A DNA stretch of 51,163 bases from NCBI GenBank assembly GCA_016936555.1, contig JAFGXR010000035.1:1-51163 (forward strand), in the 5' to 3' direction. The notes beneath the pieces were generated by a model, which ran no database searches, was not told the DNA's origin, and worked only from the letters and a program-made list of their open reading frames with translations. Source of the stretch: Spirochaetales bacterium. Its GTDB lineage: Bacteria > Spirochaetota > Spirochaetia > DSM-2461. Positions 30,726-41,800 of this stretch are shown here, piece by piece. How positions within the stretch are numbered: the stretch's first letter is position 1; each line of letters begins with the position of its first letter. Position numbers and translations under genes: made by a program.

Positions 30726-33700
30726 CTAAAGTCCTCTTACTCCACCATTCCCATCAAGTTTCACTTCTGGAACCTCCGGGACAATTACATTCGCATTACC
30801 TCCGGTATCAAGCGCTTTTTGTGCATAGGGAATCATTTCCCTTATATCACTATTGTCTCCTCTACCGCAGCCCCAAGTTGTTGAATCTTCATTATTATCT
30901 CCGGTAATATTGCCCTGGTAATCTCCACCATGTAATAAGAAACCACCATCATTTATTACTTTATCAGGAACCCATTCTCCATCTCCATTTTTCTTATATG
31001 TAGTGACGTCTGTCGAAGCATCTGTTTTAATATAAGGACCGATAAATCCTTCTGGGCTCTCTCCAGTTGCTGTAATATTCCACTTCCCAGCTGGGAATTC
31101 TCCAGGGAAATATCGATAAGTCCTGAATTTTTCAGGAACATAACCTCTCTCTGCAGGAGTTTTTACATTATTAGTCATTTTATAGACCTCTCGAACTATA
31201 CCGTTTCCATTGATCCCGCCGCTTTGAGTTAGAGGGACATAAAGCATGGTTGCAGTTTCTTTTGCTGTGTCAAATGTTATTTCAATATCATCTAAACCTG
31301 TCGGGTCTATACGATTTAGAGGATTGTTACTTACATAAGCATACCAATTTAAGCCGTCCTGCACCGGATCCACATTGATGAATCTTCCTGTAGTCGCATC
31401 ATAAAACCTGGCATTGAAGTAATACAAATTCACATCCTCATCCAACTCTTTTCCTGCATAGGAATACTTCCCCGAATCTTCGGTTTCGTTATTCCCGCCA
31501 TCAAGCTTCCTCAACTGCTCCCCGAAAGCGCGGTAGGTGTAGTTTACCACGACCTCCCCTTCCCCGTCCGTCACAATTTTAGTCGAGTTCAAATGATCGA
31601 GATGATAGTAGTTCTTCTCCACTTCAACAGAATCATCAGCCTTAACGATCCTGGTCACCCTTCCGGCCACCAGATCTCCCGAAAGAACATACCGGTTGAT
31701 CCTCCCTTTCTCTTCACTTTGATCGTCATTCACTTCAATATCCATGGCCACGGCAATAGTCCCATGCCGGAGGTACAGTGTCAGCGATCCATCGGAGGAG
31801 GATTTGATCACCCGGTTGCCCGCGTTGTCAGAGCCGTACTCGGAGAACTCCGATCCCCTTGTCGTTTTAACCAGACGGTTGAACACATCATAATCAAAGG
31901 TCACCGTCTCGTCCCCCTCTTCTCCGTGAATGGTTCGGGATATAGTGTTTCCGTTGGCATCGTAGGTATACTCGGCAAAGAGGGTTCGGGTCGTCTCCCC
32001 CGCCCTTTTCACTTCTATCGTCTCCAGACGGTTGCGCGCGCCGTAGTTGTAGAAATACTCATCGCCGTTCTGAACCAGCTTCGTCCGGTTGCCGTTCCGG
32101 TCATAGATGAAGGCTTCGTTATCAAAAGAGAGCCTTCCGTCGGCCATAACCTCATCGAGATCGATCAGCGCCTGAAGATAATCCCCTCCGTTCACCCGTC
32201 CGTCGGGAGCCCCCTCTGGGTAGAGGTCCGCCTCTATTTCATAGATTTTGCCCTCAACGGGATCGCCGCCATCATAGGTCCCGAAATGCTCTTTCACAAG
32301 TAAACGGTTGTCGGTGATATCGGGGAGTCTGGTGCTCGCAGAGGAGATCCGGTGAAACCCGTCATAGCCGTAGCTGTTCTCGTTGATATTCGTAATGTTC
32401 CCCGCTCCGTCGATTGTGTAGTTCAAATCCTCGATGTATTCGTTCGAAGTCGAGGCCAGTCCGATCCGGATCCGGCTGATCCGCTTGCGGTTGTCAAAGT
32501 CCCATTTCTGAACCGTGCCGTTGGAATAGGACATATCGGTCACAACGCCGCTTTTATTGTAGTCCAGGTTGGTCACGAAGAGACTGACCGAAGTTGCTGA
32601 AGCGCCCTCGCCGATCCCCGTCAGTTGTCCCAGGTACTGGTCGTAGGAAAAAGAGTGGACCGATCCGTCGGGATAGGTCATGTCGCGGAGAAGTCCGCTC
32701 GCCGTGTAGCCGTAGGAAAAGGAGAAGGTCTGATCGGATACCGTTCCCCCATAGACAGAGGCTACCGAGTTCCGGTAGAGGATGTTCTTGAGCCGCCGGT
32801 TCAGGTCCGACAATCGTCCCGCTCCGTCGAAGGTGCACTGTTCGATCAGCTCCCTGTTCTCCACGCGGATCACATTGCCCCGTCTATCATAGAGCCGGTA
32901 CTCTATGTCATCGGCTGTGGTTTCTCCCACCTTGAAGTACTCGGTCTTCGTGTTTCGCCCCGCTTCGTCGTAGGTGAAGGCGATCAATTGTCCCTTCCGA
33001 TCAGTCTTGGAGGTTAACAATCCCCGGTCGTCGTAGACCATGAAGTCGCTGCCGTTGCCGTAGATCTGCCGGACCAGCAGGTCCCGCTCGTCAAAGCGGT
33101 AACCCGTGACAAGTCCCTCGGGATCGACTGACTCGGTCAGCCTGTTCAAGGCATCGTAGGTGAAGCCGTATCTTTGAGTTTCCGTCGTATCTGTATCGGA
33201 GTCACCGTAGGCGATTCTCATCGTCACATTGCCGTTCCAGTCCATCTTCTCATAGAGGACTGAGCCTTCGGGATCGGTGGTGGTTACCGAGTTCTCACCG
33301 TCGTTGTAGCTGATCCGCTTGATCTTGCTGCCGCCCGTCGTGTCGGGGTAGAACACCTTGATCGTCCGTCCCAGGTCGTCGTACCTGACCAGCCAGGTCT
33401 TGTCGTAGCGCTGAACCGATACGCCGTTGACCGAAATCGTGCTGGAATCAGTCCCGGCGTCGGGATCAGTCAGGGCAATCATATGGCCGTAGAGGTCGAA
33501 GACTATCGACTTAACAGCATAGACCGATCCCCCGGCTCCGTAGGTGATCTCTTCGGTGGTGTTCCCCACACCGTCCTGCTGCACAGCCGCGGCCAGGGTG
33601 CTCCAGCTGTGAGTACCGGAATCGTATTCAAAGTCGGTCAGGGTTTTCACATAAGCGGACCCGTAGTCGATCTCTTTGCGTACTCCCGGATTGTACCGGC

Positions 33701-35816
33701 GGCCAGCGAGAAAAGAGGAGAAGGAACCGTGAGACGAAATATCGTCCACCTCCTCATCCCCCAGAAGGACATCGTCCTCGTCGGGGTAGATGGTGGCGAT
33801 CTGTGACCCCAGATCATCGTAGTAGTGCTCCACCGCAAAGCCCCCGGCATCAACGTCCAGCCAGACAGATCCGTCGGAGTTGAACACCTTCCAGCTGTTT
33901 AATGATACCTCAGATGAGGTATCGGGAAGAGCAAACCAGTAGTTCCCGTCAGCTTTGAACAGATAATCTTCTTCGGTGACAGTTTGATATGTTCTGATGG
34001 GATAGGCATGGGTCGTGCTGTCGTAGACCCTATGGGTCTCCACGTCCCCGGGGTCGGTGACGCAGATCACGTTGCCGTAGGAATCGTAGTCGTAACGCGT
34101 CACAAGGCCTCTGGTCATTCCCCCGTCATCGATGTAGAGGATCTCCTTCTCAATCTGACCAAGTGAGGTGAGAGTCCGTTCAAGAGCGTACTCCTTATCC
34201 TCTCCGGCTGAGGTGAAGAGCCTCGTTTCCTTTATGGGAAGGCTGTAGGTATTATCGTACTGTTTAACCGTTAAGAGCCCCATTTTTCCGGTGTGCTCTT
34301 TCAGGTTCCCCTTTAAATCGTAGAGGTACTTCTCCCTGTAGGCGAACTGTCCCATCCGGAAGGTCTCCTCCAGGGTCTTCACGCGGTCCGCGTTGTAGAC
34401 ATAGTCGACCAGTTCCAGGTAACCGTCCGATGATTCGGTGGTCAATGTGTCCAGAACATCGTTTCCCGCCGGGTCGGAGCTGACGGTGTACTGGTAGGTC
34501 TGGCGGACTCCGCCTGAAGTGACCAGGGCTGTGTAGCAGTTGAAGTTCCCCGCTTCGTTGTTGTCGTGGTAGACATAGGTGGTCTCTCCTACTTCCCGGC
34601 CTTCTCTGTTCACATTCCACTGGCGGCTGACCTTGAAGTATTCCATGTAGCCGCCCCAGAAGTACTTGGTGAACATTCCCTTGGCAGGGACCGCGTATTC
34701 GTAGTGTTTCTCGCTTAAGGCCTCATCCGAACCGTTTACGAAGTTGCGGATTCCCGTGAGAAGCAGGTAAACATTCTGCCAGTGCGACAAGTTGCTTTCA
34801 AAGCTGAAAGCCGCTTTTTCTGCTGAATATTCGTACTCCGTCACATGGCCCATGGCGTCGGTCACCGAAGTCAGGGCATGGGAAGGGCTGTAATCGGTCA
34901 CCAGGCCTGTCAGGGAGGAGACTTCGGGGTAATCGGTTGCCCGATCGTAGCCATAAGTGATACAGCGGGTCCGGGTATCAGTTATCCGGCTGCCGGCCTT
35001 ATCAATTTCATGAGAAGTGACGTCCCATTCTATCTTTTGAACATTGGAATCAGAATCGTAGGAGAAGCGGATGATACGTCCCACCGTATCGACGACTACG
35101 GCTAATCGGTCATCTGAGTCGTAGTAGTACCAGATCTCATTCAGTCCGGTCCTGTCGATTTGGGTCATTAGCTTGCCGTCTTCCCTGAAGAGATAGCGGC
35201 TGTTGTCCTTGAGAAGCAGTTCGTATTTGTTGCGCTCCAAGGCGCCGTCGGCTACGTTGTAGACCGAAAGCTCGCTGAGAACCACGGGGCCCTCTGAGTA
35301 GCTTTTGGACGAATCTTCGTAGATCCGCTTGTCCAGAAGATCGTACCACAGAAGGTTCGATTTATTCAGGTTCCTGACTTTCACGCCTGTCCGGTCGATC
35401 TCGTAGGTGCCGCCGCCGAAGAAAAGGCTCACGGTCCCCGAGTCTTCGTCGGTGAGGATGTAGGGCTGGTTTGTCGACCAGCCCGCTCCCATATGGTTCA
35501 TCGCTTCAATGGTATGGGAGGTGAGCCGGTTGCTGCCGTCCACGGTGTTGCGGGACATGGCGAAGACATTCGACTGGTTGGTCTTCCAGATACGGCCGAA
35601 AGAGAAATCCATTCCCGCCCGGCCGGGAAGGCTCAGATCGGTCACCTGGTGGGTGACGTTCCCCGTCTGGGGGTCCACATCGCCGGCCTTCCGGTTGAAG
35701 GGGAGGTTTTTCCCCGCATCGTAGCGGCTGTCCTGCTGGGCGAAAAGGGAGCCTGCCAACAGGAGGAGAATGATTGTTGCGGCAATTTTTCTGCTCATCT
35801 TTCTTCTCTTATTCAT
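30726..35816 (-). CDS. Sec-exported RHS/YD-repeat protein with L,D-transpeptidase-like C-terminal tip
   Basis: The 1696-residue protein has a signal peptide (IAATIILLLLAGSLFAQ), then an N-terminal domain (about 35-200: DVDPQTGNVTHQVTDLSL), a long array of YD repeats (about 210-1400; for example YDDLGRTIKVFYP, YDALNRLTESVDPEG, YDANGNTISR) and the RHS core (1404-1506: YHLDHLNSTKIV, YSYAGKELDEDVNLYYFNAR, FYDATTGRFINVDPVQDGLN, PLNRIDPTGLDD). The variable tip (1507-1696) contains YFPGEFPAGKWNI, GGFLLHGG (H1629) and TTWGCGRGDNSDI (C1650, R1652). This fits the H...(S/T)-x-G-C-x-R signature of the YkuD L,D-transpeptidase fold, which acts on peptidoglycan. There is no PAAR or T6SS domain, so export is by Sec as in Bacillus WapA. 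ATG at 35816 overlaps the preceding gene by 8 bases; Met7 (35798) is an alternative start. Composition shifts from GC-rich core to AT-rich tip. Confidence 0.9.
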   Translation of the reverse strand: MNKRRKMSRKIAATIILLLLAGSLFAQQDSRYDAGKNLPFNRKAGDVDPQTGNVTHQVTDLSLPGRAGMDFSFGRIWKTNQSNVFAMSRNTVDGSNRLTSHTIEAMNHMGAGWSTNQPYILTDEDSGTVSLFFGGGTYEIDRTGVKVRNLNKSNLLWYDLLDKRIYEDSSKSYSEGPVVLSELSVYNVADGALERNKYELLLKDNSRYLFREDGKLMTQIDRTGLNEIWYYYDSDDRLAVVVDTVGRIIRFSYDSDSNVQKIEWDVTSHEIDKAGSRITDTRTRCITYGYDRATDYPEVSSLTGLVTDYSPSHALTSVTDAMGHVTEYEYSAEKAAFSFESNLSHWQNVYLLLTGIRNFVNGSDEALSEKHYEYAVPAKGMFTKYFWGGYMEYFKVSRQWNVNREGREVGETTYVYHDNNEAGNFNCYTALVTSGGVRQTYQYTVSSDPAGNDVLDTLTTESSDGYLELVDYVYNADRVKTLEETFRMGQFAYREKYLYDLKGNLKEHTGKMGLLTVKQYDNTYSLPIKETRLFTSAGEDKEYALERTLTSLGQIEKEILYIDDGGMTRGLVTRYDYDSYGNVICVTDPGDVETHRVYDSTTHAYPIRTYQTVTEEDYLFKADGNYWFALPDTSSEVSLNSWKVFNSDGSVWLDVDAGGFAVEHYYDDLGSQIATIYPDEDDVLLGDEEVDDISSHGSFSSFLAGRRYNPGVRKEIDYGSAYVKTLTDFEYDSGTHSWSTLAAAVQQDGVGNTTEEITYGAGGSVYAVKSIVFDLYGHMIALTDPDAGTDSSTISVNGVSVQRYDKTWLVRYDDLGRTIKVFYPDTTGGSKIKRISYNDGENSVTTTDPEGSVLYEKMDWNGNVTMRIAYGDSDTDTTETQRYGFTYDALNRLTESVDPEGLVTGYRFDERDLLVRQIYGNGSDFMVYDDRGLLTSKTDRKGQLIAFTYDEAGRNTKTEYFKVGETTADDIEYRLYDRRGNVIRVENRELIEQCTFDGAGRLSDLNRRLKNILYRNSVASVYGGTVSDQTFSFSYGYTASGLLRDMTYPDGSVHSFSYDQYLGQLTGIGEGASATSVSLFVTNLDYNKSGVVTDMSYSNGTVQKWDFDNRKRISRIRIGLASTSNEYIEDLNYTIDGAGNITNINENSYGYDGFHRISSASTRLPDITDNRLLVKEHFGTYDGGDPVEGKIYEIEADLYPEGAPDGRVNGGDYLQALIDLDEVMADGRLSFDNEAFIYDRNGNRTKLVQNGDEYFYNYGARNRLETIEVKRAGETTRTLFAEYTYDANGNTISRTIHGEEGDETVTFDYDVFNRLVKTTRGSEFSEYGSDNAGNRVIKSSSDGSLTLYLRHGTIAVAMDIEVNDDQSEEKGRINRYVLSGDLVAGRVTRIVKADDSVEVEKNYYHLDHLNSTKIVTDGEGEVVVNYTYRAFGEQLRKLDGGNNETEDSGKYSYAGKELDEDVNLYYFNARFYDATTGRFINVDPVQDGLNWYAYVSNNPLNRIDPTGLDDIEITFDTAKETATMLYVPLTQSGGINGNGIVREVYKMTNNVKTPAERGYVPEKFRTYRYFPGEFPAGKWNITATGESPEGFIGPYIKTDASTDVTTYKKNGDGEWVPDKVINDGGFLLHGGDYQGNITGDNNEDSTTWGCGRGDNSDIREMIPYAQKALDTGGNANVIVPEVPEVKLDGNGGVRGL

Positions 35817-38800
35817 ATTTCACTCCGTTGGAGCTTCCGGCCTTTGCACAGTCCACATTGACTGTGATGGATTCACCCTTCATGCTCCCGTCGGATTCCA
35901 TCCGGTAGACGAACATGGTTACAACAATGCGTTTTTGATTACCCACATAGCGGCGGCAGGTAGCCCCGATATGACTGTTGGACGTGGAGAAAGAATCTGT
36001 TTTATCAATAAAATCTGAATAATCATTTGATGTAGTATTTGTCACATCACCCAGGACGAATGATGTTCCGGCTGAAGCTGTCACAAAACCATTAGATACT
36101 TGAACTCCTGCATCAAAGTGCACGGTGTTGTCATCAACGACAGTCGTAGACACCATGACTCCATCTTTTATGTTTTCCGTTGTACTCGAACTGTCCCCTT
36201 CTCCCTCGAAGAGCCAGGACGTTCTGTCCAGCAACAGCCCCCGGCCTTCCGATTCTTCGGAAGTGAGGACAAGGTAGCCGCTTGATTCCACAACAGCCTT
36301 CAGAACCGGTTTGATTTCATCGCTGGCTATATTGACAGTTTTGTACACCGTCGCTGTTTCCTGGGCGCCGTTGGTATTTTTTCTGACCAAGGTCAGGGAA
36401 ACCTTGTATTCGCGGGCCGACGAATCGATGGAGTATTTATGACTGACCGAAGCCCCGTATCGGGATTCCGACGAATCGCCGAAAGTCCACTTGGTCTGGG
36501 ACCAGTCGATGCCGCTTCCCGATGAGTCCCGGGCCGAGAAATTGACCACATTGGCATCACCACCACCGGAACCGAGGTCCCAGGTGATAACCGGCTTCAG
36601 CTCATCCCCTTCGATATCGATATCCTTGTACCCGACGAAGGGCCTGTCATCATTCCTGAAAAACATCTCCACCATGACCTGATACCCCATGGCTTCGCTC
36701 CCGGGAATGAACGTGTGTAGTATATTTGCCCCCTGTCTGGTCACGACATTTTCGTTGCCGTCGAAGATATACCAGGTCGTTCTGGTCCAGTCGACACCGG
36801 TTGCCCCTGTGTTTTCCACAGAGAGCCGGAAGGTATTGTCTCCGAGATTTTCAGAAACATTGATCAGAGGCTTCATCGAATCGGCTCCGACGCGCTTCTC
36901 GTCCTGCTCAACCAAAGGCTCGTCGCCATAGCGGTAGAGCGTACAAATATACCGGACGACCTGTTCTTCTCCGGAATTGGAGAGATCATACCGGGCCACA
37001 GGCCCTGTTCGGGAATACTGGCCGTCGATTAACCATTGGGTCTTTTCCCAGTTGATATTGGGTCCCGTCGAGGAAAGGGCATCGAAAACAAGGACATGGG
37101 CGGTTCCCGTTATCTCCTCATCCACCTTGACAATCACATCCGGCTGAGTGACATTGCCGGGGCTGAGATTGATGATCTCAGTAACTGTCGTTGCATCGGT
37201 TCCGTTCTTCCGCATCAGAGTCAGGGACACTTCAACCCGGGAACTCCCGTCGGCATTGAAGAGGTTGTAGATAGCCGTAGGGCCGATCTGGGTCGGCTGA
37301 TCACCGTAAGCGCCGGCCACGGGAACAGACCATCGGGCACTGGAAAAGTCGATACTGCTGCCCCGGGAACCGGAACAGGAGAAGAGGACTTTGGCCCCCA
37401 CCGTGCGGCCCGATTCCTCCAGCGTCAGGATTTCATAATCGATAACCGGTTCGATCGGCGCGGCTTCAACGGAAACAATCTGCGTCGCCGTTTCGGATTG
37501 GCCGTCACTGATCCGCGGAATGGTAAGCGACACGGTATAGGTGACATCGCCTCCATTTTCGGGGAAACGGTAGGAAAGGGAACTCCTGCCGCTCTGCTGG
37601 TGGAGAACGACACCGTCGCCAAAAATTGTCCAGAGGGCGTTATACCAGTCGATATTCCCGATGGAACTCGATCCGGAGAACGTGAACAGCCGGGAATCCT
37701 CATCGTTCATATCGTAGGTGATAACCGGTTTCACATCCTTGAAATCCAGATCGATGGTAATGTTCTTCTCGATCGTGTCTGTTGCTGCCTGGCCGTTGAC
37801 CTGTATTCTGGTCAAAGCCAGATTTACATTGACCTTGTGTTTAAACTTATCCAGCGGAACAATGGCCTGCGAACCATAAACCGGTGCCGCTGTTGTAACC
37901 GAACCGGGGCCGGAAACAGTCCACTTGGCCGAAGCCCAGTCGATTCTCTCACCCAGGGAATTTTCCGCGCTCAATTCCACATAGGAGGAATCTTCGGGCA
38001 GAACGTACTCTATGGAAGGAACGATATCGCTGACGATATTTACAGTAAGCGGATCGGAAACATCCGTATGGGTTTTGGCCGAATCGGAAGTCTTGAGCAG
38101 AATGGTCTTGGTGCCGCTGGTGGAGAACTCATAGAGATACTCCTCCGTAGACTGAACAGGAATTTCCTGGTTGTCTATAATCCAGCTGTATTGCCACTGT
38201 GTTTCTTCAGTCGGTTTCCAGGCCTTCAGATGGACCAGATAGGGATTCGTCCCGTCTACAGTTACTTCGCCTCTCGCGGCAACAACGGGCATAGTTACCT
38301 CTTTCCAGAGAGACGTGGCCGCTTCCACGCCATTTTCCACAATGCAGACCCGCATGAGATACCCGGCCCCCATCTCCAGATCCTTCAGTACGGCATGACC
38401 GCTTGTATAAAACTTTTTCTCAACGTTCCCCGCCCCTTCGTCGTTCAGCCGGAACTGAACGGTATAAAAAATGTCCTTGTCCGTATAGGGCGTCCAGTTG
38501 AGCAGGAGGTCATTTCCGTCCACCAGCTCCGTCTTGAAATTGGTAATAAAGTTTTTCATACCCGCCGGCTTGCCGGCATCTCCCGGCAGATTCATGGGAA
38601 TGCTGACATTGCTGTCAAAATCGTATCTGAGCAAACCGCTTTCCCAATCTTCCATATACTCGAATACGACGGATTTTCCGTCTCCCGTAAAACCGGGATA
38701 ATCGGCTTCGTCCGCTTCGTCGGTTATTATCATAGCCGCAGAATCGGGATCTCCTCCGGTTTCCTCTCCTGTTTTCATGACAATCCGGACATCCGATTCT

Positions 38801-41800
38801 GAAGGTCTGGAAAGGTATGTGAAATAGGTCGACTTGCTATACCCCCTCTCGCTGACAAAGGCTATCTTCGATTCAATATCCAGATCGCTGTTGCTGATTT
38901 CATAGGGATAGAGAGCGCTCCACACGGGGTAGGAATCCCGGCAGTTGTTATTGGTAACGACGACTCTCATATTGACGTTTTTCACATCGATTATGACGAC
39001 TTCTTCATCGCCGTCGTAATCGGTCGTAAAGACCACAAACCTGTCGTCGGGAGAGTAATAGGGATAACGGGCGTTTTCATCGGATATAAAGAGCCGGCTG
39101 ATACCGCCTGTGGCCATATTGTAAGTATAAATCTGCCAGTTCCCCCCGTTTTCACGGGCACTGAAAATTATTTTATCGCCGTTGGAACTGAATTCAGGTC
39201 TCTCAATCTCGAAATTATTAATGAGGCCCAGGGGAATGCGCGTCAGGTTTTCACCGTTAATATCCACCATGTACAAATTGTCATAGGCATATTGATTCCC
39301 CGCATCCTCATCTTCCCCGCTGCCGTTGTAAAGGGAAACGCGGGAAGTGAAAACAATCTGCCGCCCATCAGGAGAAATGGCGGGATAATCAAGGGCTCCT
39401 TCGATACGGGGAATGCTGTCTGATGATAGAATTCTCGCCAGATCGCTGCCGTCAGGCTTGGCCGTAAAAACTTCGCGGTCTTTCATAAAGACAATTTTAT
39501 TGTTCCTCACACCGGCACGGAGTTCTTGCCACTGGGGGAGTCTGATCATGGAGAGCTTATTGGTGCTCGAACTGATAACCAGGATGTAGTAGTAGAGACG
39601 GTTCTTCTCATTTCTGGTAACGAGGCTCATATCCTTTACGTTGAAAAGAGTTGAAGCCTCCACATAATTCTCATCAGAGCCGTCGTCATACCCGAGCGTC
39701 GCCACAGTGTTGAAGAATCCATCGAAGATCTGAATGTCCCTTCTGGTTTCGTCGTAAACGGCAATTCTGTTTTCGCACGATTCGACGAGGGCGGGTTTCA
39801 GAAATTCCCGCTCTCCCGTTCCGAAATCATCGTAATAATCGACAATATTCATCTGCTGATCGAGGGAAAGAACTCTGTTGCGCTCGCAGTCGCCGACGAT
39901 CAGGCTGTCGTTCATTCTCGAAAGAGCCAGATTTCCTCCCACGTCGACCAGATACTCATTATTGACAGTCATCAGTTCCGCATCGGTTTCCGTCGGCCTG
40001 CCGTCGCTCAAGGGGACTCTGGTGATAAAACCGGAATCTCTCTGGCTGATAAAGAGATAATCGGAATCGGCTTCAATCTCCTTCACAGAAGATCCGACAG
40101 ATATGGTGTAATCGGAAAGATTCACAAAATTGCCGAACTCATTGGTCTCCAGGAGAGAAACATATCCGGCACCATCCCTGTTATAGCCGACATACAGATG
40201 ATCCTTGTCAAAGGCCAGTACGCTTAGGGGATTTTCGATTTCCGTTCCGTCCAGGGAGATGGAGTAGAGTTTATCGGAAACATAGTTGGCAGTTCTCCCG
40301 ATCTCATAAACCTCTATTCTGTAATCGCTATCCGAACCGGCCAGGACATAGACCAGGTCCGATCCGTCCTCCAGCCTGATGGAAGACATGCTCAGAGGAT
40401 CATTTATCAGGACATTGCTCGACTCGGTAATCTGCTCATGGATGATAATCTGGTCGGATACGGAGAAATACTGACCGTCCAGGGTGACGATACGAACCCT
40501 TGGAGAGACCAGTCCCAGACTGGAATAGGTATGGTTCCAACTCATTTCTGAAGCGGCTGACGGATTATCCACAGATGTTATTTCATCGTAGATGCCGTCA
40601 CCGGTGAAATCGATACTCCAGGAAGAGATATTGTTCACATGGGCCGTACAGCTTATCTCCACATTTGTGGACGTGTTTTCCCCTTCGACCGCATGAGTAC
40701 TGAAGTCCATGTTGATGGGCATCAGTAACACGTTTGAATGGAGAGTCAGATCCTTTTTATAGACCGTACCCGATTCGGAGACAAGGAACAGATGGATTTT
40801 TGTTTCATTGGACCTCGACGATGTTCCCGGATTGACATAGACATCTTCGATGAAAAATGTCCTGTCATTGTTGATTTTGGCTTTTTTCAGAGAAGAGAGA
40901 TCTTTCACATCGGCCTCTCCTGTTTCGGGATCGGCGAGATAGATCTCCACAGAAGAGGTAATTTCACGGCTTACCGTTCCCACAACCGTAACAGGCGAAT
41001 AATAAATCTGCCCGTTGCTGCCGGGAAAGAGGATTTCCGTAAGGGGATTTTCCACCGTTTTTGAATATTCTGTCAGATTTCCCACTTCATCATAGGCCGA
41101 GAAGAGAATTGTATTCTCTCCATCCAGCTCAATGGGGATCTCCACAGCGTTGAAACTGCCGTCGTCATTGACATCGGCATCGATTCCGTCGATGAAGAGC
41201 GAGGACAGACTGATATCCGAAACAGCCCCGGCCGATCCGGAGATCCGGACGGAGCTGATAATCCCGTCACAATCATAGAGGGGATACACCAGGATATCAC
41301 CGTCATCAAAAACCGGCTTTTCCGTATCGACAAAAAACGGAACGGACTGTATAACGGACTCGACGCCGTTGTAAGCCGCCTTGACCTCGAAGACATGATA
41401 CCCTTCCTCGAGGTTGAACAATTCCAGAGACGTCCATTCCTTTTTCCAGGAAGTCCATCCCTGTTTGTCAAAATTGTAGGAAAAGACAATTTCCGAATTG
41501 TAGACATTGTCCAGCAGCCCTTTCCAGGTCAGCAGAACGTTGTTGTAGGCGATTCTGCCGGGCACTGTATTGGTTATAAGAACTTCCGGGGCCCTGGAAT
41601 TATTGCTTATTTCAAGATCCGCCGTTCTGACCAGGTTATCAACCCCGCTCTCAAAGAGAGTGATAGATACGAGCGATTGTGCCTGAGGGATAGCCACGCT
41701 GGAAATGATCGCGTAATCTACCGAACCGTTAATAACACCATTCTGCTCGCTGAAAAGGGTGTAATCGCCGCTGTTATCTACGGAGTAGACATCAATCTCA

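Noticed and set aside
37036-38802. 588-codon open frame on the plus strand inside the giant gene
   Set aside because: It is antisense to the repeat region of the giant protein, has no binding site or family match, and its openness is explained by codon bias of the coding strand.
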